Positions 53,970 to 62,588 of a stretch of DNA of 64,000 nucleotides are shown piece after piece (positions within the stretch are counted from its first letter, which is position 1; each line of letters starts with the position of its first letter). The stretch spans positions 1-64,000 of the forward strand of contig JAAVDB010000002.1 of assembly GCA_014802015.1 (NCBI GenBank), written 5' to 3'. The notes beneath the pieces are model-generated. The model searched no databases. It was given only the letters and a program-made list of their open reading frames with translations, and was not told the origin of the DNA. This DNA comes from Bacteroides sp. (GTDB taxonomy: Bacteria > Bacteroidota > Bacteroidia > Bacteroidales > Muribaculaceae). The translations under genes were made by a program, and so were the position numbers.

Positions 53970-55034
53970 ATGTCGGATATAACTAAGATTCCGCTTATAG
54001 GAATGACCCTTGCGGGGCTTGAAGAGGTAGCCCGTGAGGTGAACCTCCGTCCGTTTGCCGCCCGCCAGATGGCCCGCCGTCTTTACGTGGGGCGAGTGAC
54101 GTCTATCGCCGAAATGACCGAGTTGCCCAAGTCCGCACGTGCCGCTCTGGAGGAGAAGTATACCGTCGGGCGTACTGCGCCGCGCCTTGAGTCGCGTTCT
54201 ACCGACGGGACGGTCAAGTATCTCTTTGCTACGCGTACACCTCAGGTCGACTATCTGACCCACGGAGCCGGCGGTCGTGATGTAGAGGCTGTATACATTC
54301 CCGATAAGGATCGTGCCACGCTGTGTGTGTCATCCCAGGCCGGATGCCGCATGGGGTGTCGTTTCTGCATGACCGGAAAGCAGGGCTATCACGGCGATCT
54401 GTCTGCTGCCGGCATTGTCAATCAGATACTTTCCATACCCGAGTCAGAGACACTTACCAATATTGTGTTTATGGGTATGGGAGAACCGATGGATAATGCG
54501 GCTCAGGTGCTTCAGGCCATCGAGGTGCTGACCGCACCATGGGGATTGGCATGGAGCCCCAAGCGCATCACTGTGTCGAGCATTGGCAAGATGGACGGCC
54601 TGCGCCGTCTGCTTGACGAGACCAAGGTGCATGTGGCCATAAGCGTGCATACGCCGTTCCCGTCCGAGCGTGAGGATCTTATGCCTGTCGAACGCGCATA
54701 TCCGCTGCAGAAGGTTGTCGAATTGTTGCGCGACTATGATTTCGCCCATCAGCGTCGTCTGTCGGCCGAATATATAATGTGGCGCGGAGTCAATGACGAC
54801 CGACGTCATGCCGATGCGCTGGCGCGTGCGCTCAAGGGGGTGGACTGTCGTGTCAATCTGATACGGTTTCATGCCATTCCGGGGTTTGAGGGTCAGCCCT
54901 CTGACCGCGAGACGATGGAGCGTTTCCGCGACCGGCTCAACGAACTTGGCGTCACCGCTACCATCCGGGCGTCGCGAGGCGAGGATATAGAGGCTGCGTG
55001 CGGTATGCTCGCAGGTGAAAATTCTGACAAGTAA
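53970..55034 (+). CDS. rlmN: Dual-specificity RNA methyltransferase RlmN
   Basis: 354 residues. A radical-SAM enzyme adding C2-methyl groups to A2503 of 23S rRNA and A37 of some tRNAs. The cluster motif is CRMGCRFC near residue 127; MGMGEPMDN and ITVSSIGKMDGL are family motifs. The catalytic C-terminal cysteine is in DIEAACGML. Its stop overlaps the start of the next gene (TAATG). Confidence 0.96.
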   Translation: MSDITKIPLIGMTLAGLEEVAREVNLRPFAARQMARRLYVGRVTSIAEMTELPKSARAALEEKYTVGRTAPRLESRSTDGTVKYLFATRTPQVDYLTHGAGGRDVEAVYIPDKDRATLCVSSQAGCRMGCRFCMTGKQGYHGDLSAAGIVNQILSIPESETLTNIVFMGMGEPMDNAAQVLQAIEVLTAPWGLAWSPKRITVSSIGKMDGLRRLLDETKVHVAISVHTPFPSEREDLMPVERAYPLQKVVELLRDYDFAHQRRLSAEYIMWRGVNDDRRHADALARALKGVDCRVNLIRFHAIPGFEGQPSDRETMERFRDRLNELGVTATIRASRGEDIEAACGMLAGENSDK

Positions 55035-56209
55035 TGAAGCAACAAGGTTTCTGGGTCCCGCTCGGTATACTCACCATCGCGGGATTCACATTCAACACCT
55101 CCGAGCTGATACCGATAGGTCTGCTGAGTGACATCGCCACGTCGTTTGGCGTGAGCGAGGCTCGGGCCGGACTCCTTATCACTGTCTACGCTTGGGTCGT
55201 GGCACTCATGTCACTGCCGCTTATGCTGCTGTTTGCCAAGGTCGAATACCGACGACTGATGCTCGGCGTGGTAAGTGTATTCTTTATCAGTCATGTAGCG
55301 ACGGTGCTCTCAACGGGCTATTATTCACTGATGGGTGCCCGTATCGGAGTGGCGTTAGCTCATTCGCTCTTCTGGTCCATCGCGCCGGCTATGGCGGTGG
55401 CTGTGACACCTCCGGCCAAGCGGGCTACGGCGTTGAGTACGCTTGTGGCAGGTGGAGGCATCGCCCTGATCGCAGGACTGCCGCTCGGCCGCACGCTCGG
55501 CATCATAGCCGGATGGAGGATGGCATTTGCGGCCCTCGGTGTACTGGCTGCGTTGGTTCTGGTCGGGTTATGGCTGAGATTTCCGGTGTTGCCCCAGAAG
55601 AATTCCGGCGAGTCGCGAACCGAAATGCTTAAAGGACTGATACACTGTCGGCCGTTGTTGGCTATCTATCTCATTACGGCTGTGATCGTCACCGGCCATT
55701 ATACGGGTTACAGTTATGTCGAGCCATTTATGATTCAGATCATAGGCATGGCCGAGGGGAGTGTGACGCTGACATTGTCGCTGTTCGGAGTGGCCGGGCT
55801 GTTGGGCAGTTATATAATGTCGCGATACTTTTACCGTTATTCGCGACGGCTGATACTGATGTCGTGCCTCGGTTTCCCGATAGTGATGGCGCTGTTGTTT
55901 CCGGTCGGAAATGTATCGGTATACCTGCTGGCTGTGTTATGTGTATTGTGGGGACTGTGCATGACGGTGTACAATATAGCTTTCCAGAACGAGATCGTTA
56001 CGCTCTTTCCCGCTGACTCGGCCGTGCCGATGAGCTTCTATTCCGGTATCTTCAACCTCGGTATCGGAGCGGGAGCGTTCGTCGGAGGTATAGTATGTGA
56101 TCATGGCCTGATGGCAGACATCGGATATATAGGCGGAGCCATAACACTGGCCGCCGCCATCTACTGCGTCACGCGCTACATGCCCATGCGTCCCCGCCGT
56201 CAGGTGTGA
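55034..56209 (+). CDS. MFS exporter, SotB/AraJ-like
   Basis: 391 residues with 12 predicted transmembrane helices. The start (ILTIAGFTFNTSELIPIGLLSDIATSFGVSEARAGLLITVYAW) is the signature of the sugar-efflux/drug:H+ antiporter group that includes SotB and YdhP. The GWRMAFAALG motif ends helix 5. Exported compounds in the family are sugars or small drugs; here unknown. It begins inside the rlmN stop codon, so translation is coupled. Confidence 0.92.
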   Translation: MKQQGFWVPLGILTIAGFTFNTSELIPIGLLSDIATSFGVSEARAGLLITVYAWVVALMSLPLMLLFAKVEYRRLMLGVVSVFFISHVATVLSTGYYSLMGARIGVALAHSLFWSIAPAMAVAVTPPAKRATALSTLVAGGGIALIAGLPLGRTLGIIAGWRMAFAALGVLAALVLVGLWLRFPVLPQKNSGESRTEMLKGLIHCRPLLAIYLITAVIVTGHYTGYSYVEPFMIQIIGMAEGSVTLTLSLFGVAGLLGSYIMSRYFYRYSRRLILMSCLGFPIVMALLFPVGNVSVYLLAVLCVLWGLCMTVYNIAFQNEIVTLFPADSAVPMSFYSGIFNLGIGAGAFVGGIVCDHGLMADIGYIGGAITLAAAIYCVTRYMPMRPRRQV

Positions 56210-56279
56210 CAGATGACAAGAAATTTCACTTCCGGGTGAATCGTGACGAGAAAATTTGCACTTTATGCCTGAGAAGCCA

Positions 56280-56311
56280 TTTGTGTGATTGGTGGAATTT
56301 TCCTATTTTTG
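56280..56311 (+). promoter_or_regulatory. Promoter of the lptE-secG operon
   Basis: A TTTG (56280-56283) and TATTTTTG (56304-56311) separated by 20 nt are a near-ideal match. The start is predicted near 56317, about 23 nt before the lptE ATG. Confidence 0.75.
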
Positions 56312-56339
56312 CATATTGAACGCTCATTTTTAATCCGTA

Positions 56340-56858
56340 ATGAAACTGTCACGTCTGATACGTCCGTTTATGATGCTCCTGTTGCTCCTGTCGACAGGTG
56401 GCTGTACCATCAGCTATAAACTCAACGGAGCGGCGATCGACTATCAGGTGTACAAGACCATTTACGTGTCGCAGTTTCCCATCCGTGCAGCGTTGGTGTA
56501 TCCGCCGTTACAGCAGACGTTCGAGAACGAACTGCTCGACTATATATCGCGCAACACACGTCTCAGCACGGTCGAGTCGGGCGGAGATCTGCAGCTCGAA
56601 GGTGAGATCACCGGCTATTCGCTCTCGCCCCAGGCTGTGACTGAAAATGCATACGCTTCCAAGACCCGTCTGACCATACAGGTCCGCGTCAAGTATATCG
56701 ACAACCGTCAGGAGGGCAAGGATGTCGACCAGACATTCAGCGCCTATCGTGACTTTGATTCGAGCGAGATGCTCACCGATGTGCAGGATCAGCTCTGTAA
56801 CGAGATTTCCAAGGAGCTTGTCGATCTGATATTCAACGCTACGCTCGGCAACTGGTAG
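56340..56858 (+). CDS. lptE: LptE-family LPS assembly lipoprotein
   Basis: 172 residues. The signal ends TGGC (Cys22). The mature start TISYKLNGAAIDYQVYKTIYVSQFPIRAALVYPPLQQTFENELLDYI with TRLSTVESGGDLQLEGEITGY is the Bacteroidetes LptE pattern. LptE plugs the LptD barrel that inserts lipopolysaccharide into the outer leaflet. It heads a three-gene unit with a TPR-like protein (32 nt) and secG, a conserved order in Bacteroidales. Confidence 0.92.
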   Translation: MKLSRLIRPFMMLLLLLSTGGCTISYKLNGAAIDYQVYKTIYVSQFPIRAALVYPPLQQTFENELLDYISRNTRLSTVESGGDLQLEGEITGYSLSPQAVTENAYASKTRLTIQVRVKYIDNRQEGKDVDQTFSAYRDFDSSEMLTDVQDQLCNEISKELVDLIFNATLGNW

Positions 56859-56890
56859 ACCAAACCATTATCCCAAACACTCACGCCGTT

Positions 56891-57700
56891 ATGAATGAAT
56901 CATTAAGCCGGATATTGCAGTCGCTTGACAACCCCTCGGCAGGGGTTGAGCTGAGTGATGTGCTGGCTCTGGAGCGTGAGTATCCCTTCTTCGTCCTTCC
57001 TGCCGTCGAGGCGCTCAAGCATAATGCCGCAGGGATGTCGCCCGAAGTGAGGGAGCGCCTGATGAGATGTGTGGCGCTCAACTCGCCCGATCCGCAGTCG
57101 ATGTTCTTGCTTGCCGATGTCGGTTATGAGGACTGGGCGGAGTTCTATCCGCGTCAGCGTAACGAGGTGAGCACGGGGGATGCCATCACGAAATTTCTTG
57201 AGACCTACGGGCATTCCGATCCTCAGGAGGAGGCCCTGCTCGAACGTCTTATCTTTAACCCCACGCCCGACTATTCATCATTGCTCGCCCGCGAGGAGGA
57301 GCAGAGCATGCCGTCACTGCCCGCCGACCCGTCTGACAAGTCACAGGATGCGCTGATAAATGCATTCATCCTCAAGCATAAGGATGACGAGTCGTCGCTG
57401 CTGCCCCGCGAGGAGCCTGTCAAGGCTATGGATGATGCTCCGCAGGCTGAAACATACCCCGAGCCGGAGTCAGACGCCCCACGCCACACTCCGTCACAGG
57501 CACCCGATACGGCCTACGACTCATCACTCAGCGAGAGTCTTGCCAAGATATACATACGTCAGAAGCGTTATGACAAGGCATTTGAAATTATTCACACTCT
57601 AAGTTTGAATAATCCAAAAAAAAGTGCTTACTTTGCAGACCAATTGCGGTTTCTGAGAAAGCTTATGCTTAACCGCGAGAGTGCAAATAAAAATAAATAA
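56891..57700 (+). CDS. TPR-like cytoplasmic protein between lptE and secG
   Basis: 269 residues, no signal peptide or membrane segment. An N-terminal helical domain (1-130) is joined by a Pro/Asp/Glu-rich linker (about 140-215) to a C-terminal TPR-like helix pair (SLAKIYIRQKRYDKAFEIIHTLSLNNPKKSAYFADQLRFLRKL). It sits at a conserved place between lptE and secG in Bacteroidales. Function unknown; a scaffold for envelope assembly or secretion is a guess from context. Confidence 0.85.
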   Translation: MNESLSRILQSLDNPSAGVELSDVLALEREYPFFVLPAVEALKHNAAGMSPEVRERLMRCVALNSPDPQSMFLLADVGYEDWAEFYPRQRNEVSTGDAITKFLETYGHSDPQEEALLERLIFNPTPDYSSLLAREEEQSMPSLPADPSDKSQDALINAFILKHKDDESSLLPREEPVKAMDDAPQAETYPEPESDAPRHTPSQAPDTAYDSSLSESLAKIYIRQKRYDKAFEIIHTLSLNNPKKSAYFADQLRFLRKLMLNRESANKNK

Positions 57701-57721
57701 CTAATATACACCGTAACAACT

Positions 57722-58111
57722 ATGTACATCGTACTGATTATCCTCACCCTCATCTGTGCTGTGTTGCTCATCTGCGTAGTGCTCGTGCAGAAGTCCAAGG
57801 GAGGAGGTCTTTCGTCGTCATTTGCCGGATCCAACCAGATTATGGGCGTACGCCGCACCAACAGCTTTATCGAGAAACTCACTTGGGGTCTCGCAGGTGC
57901 CATCTGCGTACTCGCCATCCTCTCGACATTCTGTATGCCCAAAGCTATCGTAGGTAGCTCGCGCGTGTCAGCACCCGCTGCCACCGAGCAGACAGTTCCC
58001 GGCGACTTCAACACTCCCGCACCTGTTGCCGCACCCGCCGCTGCACCCGCTCAGGAGACCGCTCCCGCTGAGGAAGTTCCCGCTACCGAAGCTCCTGCCG
58101 AGGCTGAGTAA
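57722..58111 (+). CDS. secG: Protein translocase subunit SecG
   Basis: 129 residues. Two transmembrane helices (about 3-22 and 55-78) flank the cytoplasmic loop VVLVQKSKGGGLSSSFAGSNQIMGVRRTNSFIEKLTW, the SecG signature. A long Ala/Pro/Glu tail extends it beyond the usual 75-110 residues. It assists SecA-driven export through SecYE. It ends the lptE operon. Confidence 0.93.
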   Translation: MYIVLIILTLICAVLLICVVLVQKSKGGGLSSSFAGSNQIMGVRRTNSFIEKLTWGLAGAICVLAILSTFCMPKAIVGSSRVSAPAATEQTVPGDFNTPAPVAAPAAAPAQETAPAEEVPATEAPAEAE

Positions 58112-58152
58112 TAACCCTCCCCGGGCAGCTCCACGAAACAAACACACGATAT

Positions 58153-58202
58153 AAGCCTGCTCTGATGCGCTGTGTCAATGTCACGCGCCTCGGCGTAGGC
58201 TT
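58153..58202 (+). promoter_or_regulatory. Structured spacer between secG and the ABC exporter
   Basis: AAGCCT (58153-58158) pairs with AGGCTT (58197-58202), enclosing GCGC-T-GTG (58167-58174) paired with CACGCGC (58182-58188) around a 7-nt loop. No U-tract follows. It could weakly terminate the secG transcript or shape the leader of the ABC gene. Confidence 0.4.
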
Positions 58203-58252
58203 GAAGTGTTATATGTGATCTACCGCATTACCGCACCATCACGAATTTTGCT

Positions 58253-60085
58253 ATGAAAGAACTCTGGGCCATCTTCAGGCGTTTCGTACCGCCGTATAAG
58301 AAGTATCTGATCCTGAATATTATCTTTAACATTCTCGCAGCCTTCCTGACGCTGTTCTCGTTTGCCGTGATCATTCCTATTCTTGAGATTCTGTTCAAGA
58401 TCAAGGAGGCGAGTTACGAATTTATGCCATGGGGCAGTGCATCACTCAAGGACGTTGTCATCAATAACTTCTATTATTATACGCAGCAGTGTATATATGA
58501 CTGGGGGCCCATCGGCACACTTGCGGCCATGGCCGGTCTGCTGGTCGTGATGACGATGCTCAAGACCGGAGCCTCCTACTTGAGCAGCTATTTCGTCATA
58601 CCGATGCGCGCAGGCATCGTGAGGGATATACGCAATTATGTGTATGACAAGATCGTCTATCTCCCCATCGGATATTTCACCAACGAGCGTAAGGGCGACG
58701 TGATGTCGCGCATGACCGGTGATGTGGCCGAGATCGAGAACTCCATCATGTCGACACTCGACATGATATTCAAGGACCCCATCATGATTATCGTCTGTCT
58801 CATCATGATGCTCGTCCTGTCATGGCAGCTCACCATCTTCGTGCTCGTGCTTCTCCCCATCGCCGGTACGGTAATGGGACGGGTGGGTAAGCGTCTGAAG
58901 CGCGCATCGCTTGCCGGACAGAACCAGTGGGGACTGCTGATGAGTAATATCGAAGAGACTCTCGGCGGACTCCGCATCATCAAGGCCTTCAATGCTGAAA
59001 ATAAGGTGATTGCCCGCTTCCATGAAGGCAATCAGGAGTATTACCGTATATCGCGCGCTGTGGCCCGCCGTCAGTCGCTCGCTCACCCCATGAGCGAATT
59101 TCTCGGCACCATTACCATCGCCATCGTGCTCGTGTTTGGCGGCACACTCATCATCAACGGCACTTCGGGCATGAATGCGGCGTCGTTCATATACTATATG
59201 GTCATCTTCTACTCCATCATCAATCCCGCCAAAGACCTGTCGAAGGCCATGTACAGCATACAGCGCGGATTGGCGTCGATGGAGCGTGTGGACGTTATCC
59301 TCAATGCGGCCAATCCTATTCAGGATCCGGCCAACCCCGAGGTAATCGACGATCTCAAGGGCGAGATCAAGTATGACAACGTCACATTCGGATATAACAA
59401 GGATGTGCCCGTGATCAAGAACGTCAGCCTCACCATCGAGCCTGGCCAGACGGTTGCGCTGGTAGGGCAGAGCGGTAGCGGCAAGTCAACGATGGCTGAC
59501 CTGCTCCCGCGATTCTATGACATCGACGGCGGCAAGATTACGATAGACGGTCATAACGTGTGCGACATGCGAGTGCGTGAATTGCGCTCGCTGATGGGCA
59601 ATGTCAATCAGGAGGCCATCCTGTTTAACGACACTATATTCAACAACATCGCGTTCGGCGTCATGCACGCCACAAAGGATGAGGTTATCGCTGCGGCTAA
59701 GATCGCTAACGCACATGACTTCATCATGTCCACCGAGGACGGTTATGACACCGTGATAGGTGACCGCGGATGCCGTCTGTCAGGCGGTCAGCGTCAGCGT
59801 CTTTCGATAGCCCGTGCCATACTCAAGAATCCCCCCATACTCATTCTCGACGAGGCCACATCCGCACTCGACAGCGAGAGCGAGAAACTGGTGCAGGAGG
59901 CGCTCGAACGCCTGATGCAGGACCGTACGACCCTTGTCATCGCCCACCGTCTGTCAACCATCAAGAACGCATCGCTGATATGCGTGATGCATGAGGGCGA
60001 GATTGTCGAGAGCGGTACGCATGACGAACTGCTCGCGCTCAACGGTTATTATACCCGTCTTGTCGAGATGCAGTCTATGAAATGA
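58253..60085 (+). CDS. ABC exporter, MsbA/lipid-flippase-like (fused TMD-NBD)
   Basis: 610 residues. Six transmembrane helices (1-330, with ERKGDVMSRMTGDVAEIENSI as the coupling-helix region) are followed by the nucleotide-binding domain: Walker A VGQSGSGKST, Q-loop VNQEAILFN, signature LSGGQRQR, Walker B ILILDEATSALD and the H-loop VIAHRL. It should work as a homodimer. MsbA-like function in lipid A-core flipping is plausible beside lptE, but drug or peptide export cannot be excluded. A strong terminator follows. Confidence 0.93.
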   Translation: MKELWAIFRRFVPPYKKYLILNIIFNILAAFLTLFSFAVIIPILEILFKIKEASYEFMPWGSASLKDVVINNFYYYTQQCIYDWGPIGTLAAMAGLLVVMTMLKTGASYLSSYFVIPMRAGIVRDIRNYVYDKIVYLPIGYFTNERKGDVMSRMTGDVAEIENSIMSTLDMIFKDPIMIIVCLIMMLVLSWQLTIFVLVLLPIAGTVMGRVGKRLKRASLAGQNQWGLLMSNIEETLGGLRIIKAFNAENKVIARFHEGNQEYYRISRAVARRQSLAHPMSEFLGTITIAIVLVFGGTLIINGTSGMNAASFIYYMVIFYSIINPAKDLSKAMYSIQRGLASMERVDVILNAANPIQDPANPEVIDDLKGEIKYDNVTFGYNKDVPVIKNVSLTIEPGQTVALVGQSGSGKSTMADLLPRFYDIDGGKITIDGHNVCDMRVRELRSLMGNVNQEAILFNDTIFNNIAFGVMHATKDEVIAAAKIANAHDFIMSTEDGYDTVIGDRGCRLSGGQRQRLSIARAILKNPPILILDEATSALDSESEKLVQEALERLMQDRTTLVIAHRLSTIKNASLICVMHEGEIVESGTHDELLALNGYYTRLVEMQSMK

Positions 60086-60104
60086 CCGTTAGGTTTCAAT
60101 AGAG

Positions 60105-60152
60105 AAAAAGAATTGGAGGTTGCATTTTCTCAGCAACCTCCAATTCTTTTTT
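60105..60152. terminator. Bidirectional rho-independent terminator
   Basis: A perfect 19-bp stem (60105-60123 with 60133-60151) with a 9-nt loop, flanked by an A-run on the left and a T-run on the right, so it works for both the ABC exporter and proC, which converge here. Confidence 0.9.
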
Positions 60153-60167
60153 ATACCTATAAATGTG

Positions 60168-60953
60168 TTATTTCGATGCCCGCAGACCCTTGATTACGGC
60201 AGCGGAAAATCCAGCCTCCTCCATGGCGTTGAGTCCGCGTATGGTGATACCTCCCGGAGTCGTCACCTTGTCGATCTCGCTCTCGGGATGAGCGTCAGGC
60301 TCCCTGAGCAATTCGGAGGCCCCGATCAGAGTGCTGACGATAATCTCCTGAGCCTCGGCGGCCCGCAGTCCCAGTTCGACACCTCCTTCGGTGGCCGCGC
60401 GTACATAACGCATGGCGTATGCTATGCCGCATGATGCCAATGCCATCGCGGCGGGTAGTTGTCGCTCGGTTATAACCTTGATGTCACCGAGGCGGCCGAA
60501 GATCGCGCGTGCCGATTCGCATTCTCCATTGCCGTTGACCTGAAACGTCATTGACTTCAATACTGCCATGGCAGTGTTGGGCATGGTGATACAGAATTGC
60601 GGCAGTGAGCCGTCATCCTTGGCAAGCCATCCCGACAGTGTGTCGAGCGAAATGCCCGCCACGACCAGTGACACCTCTGTGCGAGAATAATCAAGGTGGG
60701 GCTTCAGTTCGTTTATAACCCCTTCGACAAACCATGGCTTGACGCAGATTATCACCGTGTCAGCCCCCTTGACGGCGTCCACATTGCTGTGGGTCACGGA
60801 GATGCCGCGCTCGGCGAGCGCACGCAGTTTCCCCTCCGAAGGGTTAGATACACAAATGTTGGCATTGCAACCTGTCAGGTCGTGTCCTGCCTCGGCAAGA
60901 CCGCGTGCCACAGCGCCACCCATGGCGCCCGCTCCGATTATAGCTATTTTCAT
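60168..60953 (-). CDS. proC: Pyrroline-5-carboxylate reductase
   Basis: 261 residues from the ATG at 60953 (MKIAIIGAGAMGGAVARGL); the GTG at 60995 gives a longer frame but lies at or upstream of the predicted transcript start. NAD(P)H-binding GAGAMGG at the N-terminus; VIICVKPW and FCITMPNTAMAVLKSM mark the family; the C-terminus carries the proline-binding helices (IDKVTTPGGITIRGLNAMEEAGF). It catalyses the last step of proline synthesis. Confidence 0.95.
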   Translation of the reverse strand: MKIAIIGAGAMGGAVARGLAEAGHDLTGCNANICVSNPSEGKLRALAERGISVTHSNVDAVKGADTVIICVKPWFVEGVINELKPHLDYSRTEVSLVVAGISLDTLSGWLAKDDGSLPQFCITMPNTAMAVLKSMTFQVNGNGECESARAIFGRLGDIKVITERQLPAAMALASCGIAYAMRYVRAATEGGVELGLRAAEAQEIIVSTLIGASELLREPDAHPESEIDKVTTPGGITIRGLNAMEEAGFSAAVIKGLRASK

Positions 60954-60999
60954 CTGCCGGTATTTTGGAGAGGTCGTATTGACGTCTCGTATCACACGA

Positions 61000-61031
61000 C
61001 AAATATAGTGTAATTTACCCGTAAAGACAAA
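61000..61031 (-). promoter_or_regulatory. Promoter of proC
   Basis: On the minus strand the -7 box TATATTTG (61007 to 61000) and -33 TTTG (61031 to 61028) are exactly 20 nt apart. Transcription starts near 60994, about 40 nt before the ATG at 60953. The -33 box lies within the terminator of the upstream gene. Confidence 0.75.
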
Positions 61032-61065
61032 AACGTCGCCGGAGAATGCCCACGACGACGTTTTT
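61029..61065 (-). terminator. Terminator after the MBL-fold gene
   Basis: AAAAACGTCG (61029-61038) pairs with CGACGTTTTT (61056-61065). On the minus strand the stem is followed by TTTTTG, 18 nt after the stop codon. Confidence 0.75.
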
Positions 61066-61083
61066 TATAATGTATTTAATGCA

Positions 61084-61809
61084 TTAAAGTTTGGCTTCCA
61101 TGCCCGGCTCGTCAAGACAGAAACATTTGGTCTTGCTTCCGGCCGGAACGTATGACGCGAAGTCGCACGCCTTCTGCGGCTCGCCCCAGAAATGCATCGG
61201 GAAGAAGTTGTCAACCTTGACCTTTTCGAGAAATTCCGTCGCACCTTTGGCGAATCCGGTGCCCATGCGGGCATCCACGGGAAACATCGCTATGTACATC
61301 TCGGGATACTCTTCTGCCACACGGTTGATGATCTTGTCAAACGCAGCATGTGCCGCGCGTATCTCGGCCTCGGGCGACTCCTCGCTCCAGTGCCAGTCGT
61401 TGAGATCTCCGGCATGGAATATCACCTTGCCGTCGGGCAGAGTGATGGCGTATGCCACGCCCGCATCGGTCGACTTGAATGCCTTGACCGACTGTGTGCC
61501 GGGCAGACTGTCAATGATGTCGCCCGGACTCATCCATGCTACGGACAGACCTGTCTTAGGCACGAGTTTCGAGAATATATCGTTGGCGAGGATATAGGTC
61601 CTCTTGCGGTTCTGAGCCAGCTCGAATATCGAAGTGTTGAAATGATCGGGATGGTGATGACTTACGAAAAACAATACATCGGCTTCAGGAGCCTCCCTGA
61701 GCACTTTTTCGAGCTTTTTGTCAGGGTCCTTGTAGTAATCGAATACCATTACGGCCTCAGGCGTGGTGATCGCAAAACCGCTATGGTCGAGATATGTAAC
61801 TTTAATCAT
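61084..61809 (-). CDS. Metallo-beta-lactamase-fold hydrolase
   Basis: 241 residues. The zinc motif SHHHPDHFN (near residue 50) and later histidines/aspartates (FHAGDLNDWHW, MHFWG) give the MBL-fold site. The open start MIKVTYLDHSGFAIT places it with the UlaG-like/L-ascorbate-6-phosphate lactonase-like group; a nuclease or other hydrolase cannot be excluded. No signal peptide. It follows the DUF3256 gene by 137 nt, across a likely terminator. Confidence 0.9.
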   Translation of the reverse strand: MIKVTYLDHSGFAITTPEAVMVFDYYKDPDKKLEKVLREAPEADVLFFVSHHHPDHFNTSIFELAQNRKRTYILANDIFSKLVPKTGLSVAWMSPGDIIDSLPGTQSVKAFKSTDAGVAYAITLPDGKVIFHAGDLNDWHWSEESPEAEIRAAHAAFDKIINRVAEEYPEMYIAMFPVDARMGTGFAKGATEFLEKVKVDNFFPMHFWGEPQKACDFASYVPAGSKTKCFCLDEPGMEAKL

Positions 61810-61880
61810 AATATTGATATATTTTTAGTCCTATATGGTTACAACGCCCGTGCCCCCTGTGGCGTTTGCCCGCGAGCATT

Positions 61881-61920
61881 AAAAAATGTTGTCGGACACC
61901 CCTGACAGGAGCGCCCGACA
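61881..61920 (-). terminator. Terminator after the DUF3256 gene
   Basis: TGTCGG (61890-61895) pairs with CCGACA (61915-61920), and on the minus strand the stem is followed by ACATTTTTT. It separates the DUF3256 and MBL genes. Confidence 0.65.
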
Positions 61921-61946
61921 TGTATACTGCTATGTGTGACAGTTTG

Positions 61947-62564
61947 TTACTGCTTAACGAATTTTTTACCGTTCCAACGGTAGGTGAGGGTCGGATGTAT
62001 AGCCTCGGCGATGTCGGCGTAAACATCCTCGTCAAGAAATGAGGCAAGATTATTCGACACCGTCATCACCCCATCGGCGGGATTGATGTAGATGGACGCG
62101 AGCATGAACGGAGTGTAGGCCATCACCTCGCTGCTGTCGTGACCCTGAGTTATCCAGTCGTTCCATGTAGGAGCGGTGAAATACTTGTCGGCGGCCAGAG
62201 GCTTCCAAGTGCTGTCATAAAATTTGAGCGTCGAGTCAAGTCCCGGAGTGGCTACGGTCGACACCACCGCTATCACCGTATCGTTACCTGCCGGCAGTAT
62301 AGCCACCTGCGCCGACGACGAGTCTGAAATCTTGACCGTGAGTGACGAGGGGGTCAGCTCGGTGATTACCGACTGGCCGTTCAGACGGTTGTTCGACGCC
62401 GTTTTCAGTCCGCTGTTGTAATAGTCGACCATGTCGAGGCGGGTGTTTGTGTCGAGCAGAGGGAACACCTCGGCCGGAGCCGTGGTGAAGGCTCCCGGAG
62501 CCGTCAGCTGCGCATTGGCCGCGATGGCTCCTGCGAGCGAGAATAACAGTAATAGACGCTTCAT
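61947..62564 (-). CDS. DUF3256 family exported protein
   Basis: 205 residues with a signal peptide (MKRLLLLFSLAGAIAANAQ). The sequence pattern (FPLLDTNTRLDMVDYYNSG, NRLNGQSVITELTPSSLTVKIS, VIAVVSTVATPGLDSTLKFYDSTWKPL) matches the Bacteroidetes DUF3256 family. Mainly beta-strand; predicted periplasmic or outer-membrane-associated. No known function. It lies 24 nt after the DEAD-box helicase gene, so co-transcription is likely. Confidence 0.9.
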   Translation of the reverse strand: MKRLLLLFSLAGAIAANAQLTAPGAFTTAPAEVFPLLDTNTRLDMVDYYNSGLKTASNNRLNGQSVITELTPSSLTVKISDSSSAQVAILPAGNDTVIAVVSTVATPGLDSTLKFYDSTWKPLAADKYFTAPTWNDWITQGHDSSEVMAYTPFMLASIYINPADGVMTVSNNLASFLDEDVYADIAEAIHPTLTYRWNGKKFVKQ

Positions 62565-62588
62565 GTTTGCTGTAACTTATGATAGGAC

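Noticed and set aside
60954..60995. GTG start extending proC by 14 codons
   Set aside because: The predicted transcript start is near 60994 and the extension disrupts the normal N-terminus MKIAIIGAG.
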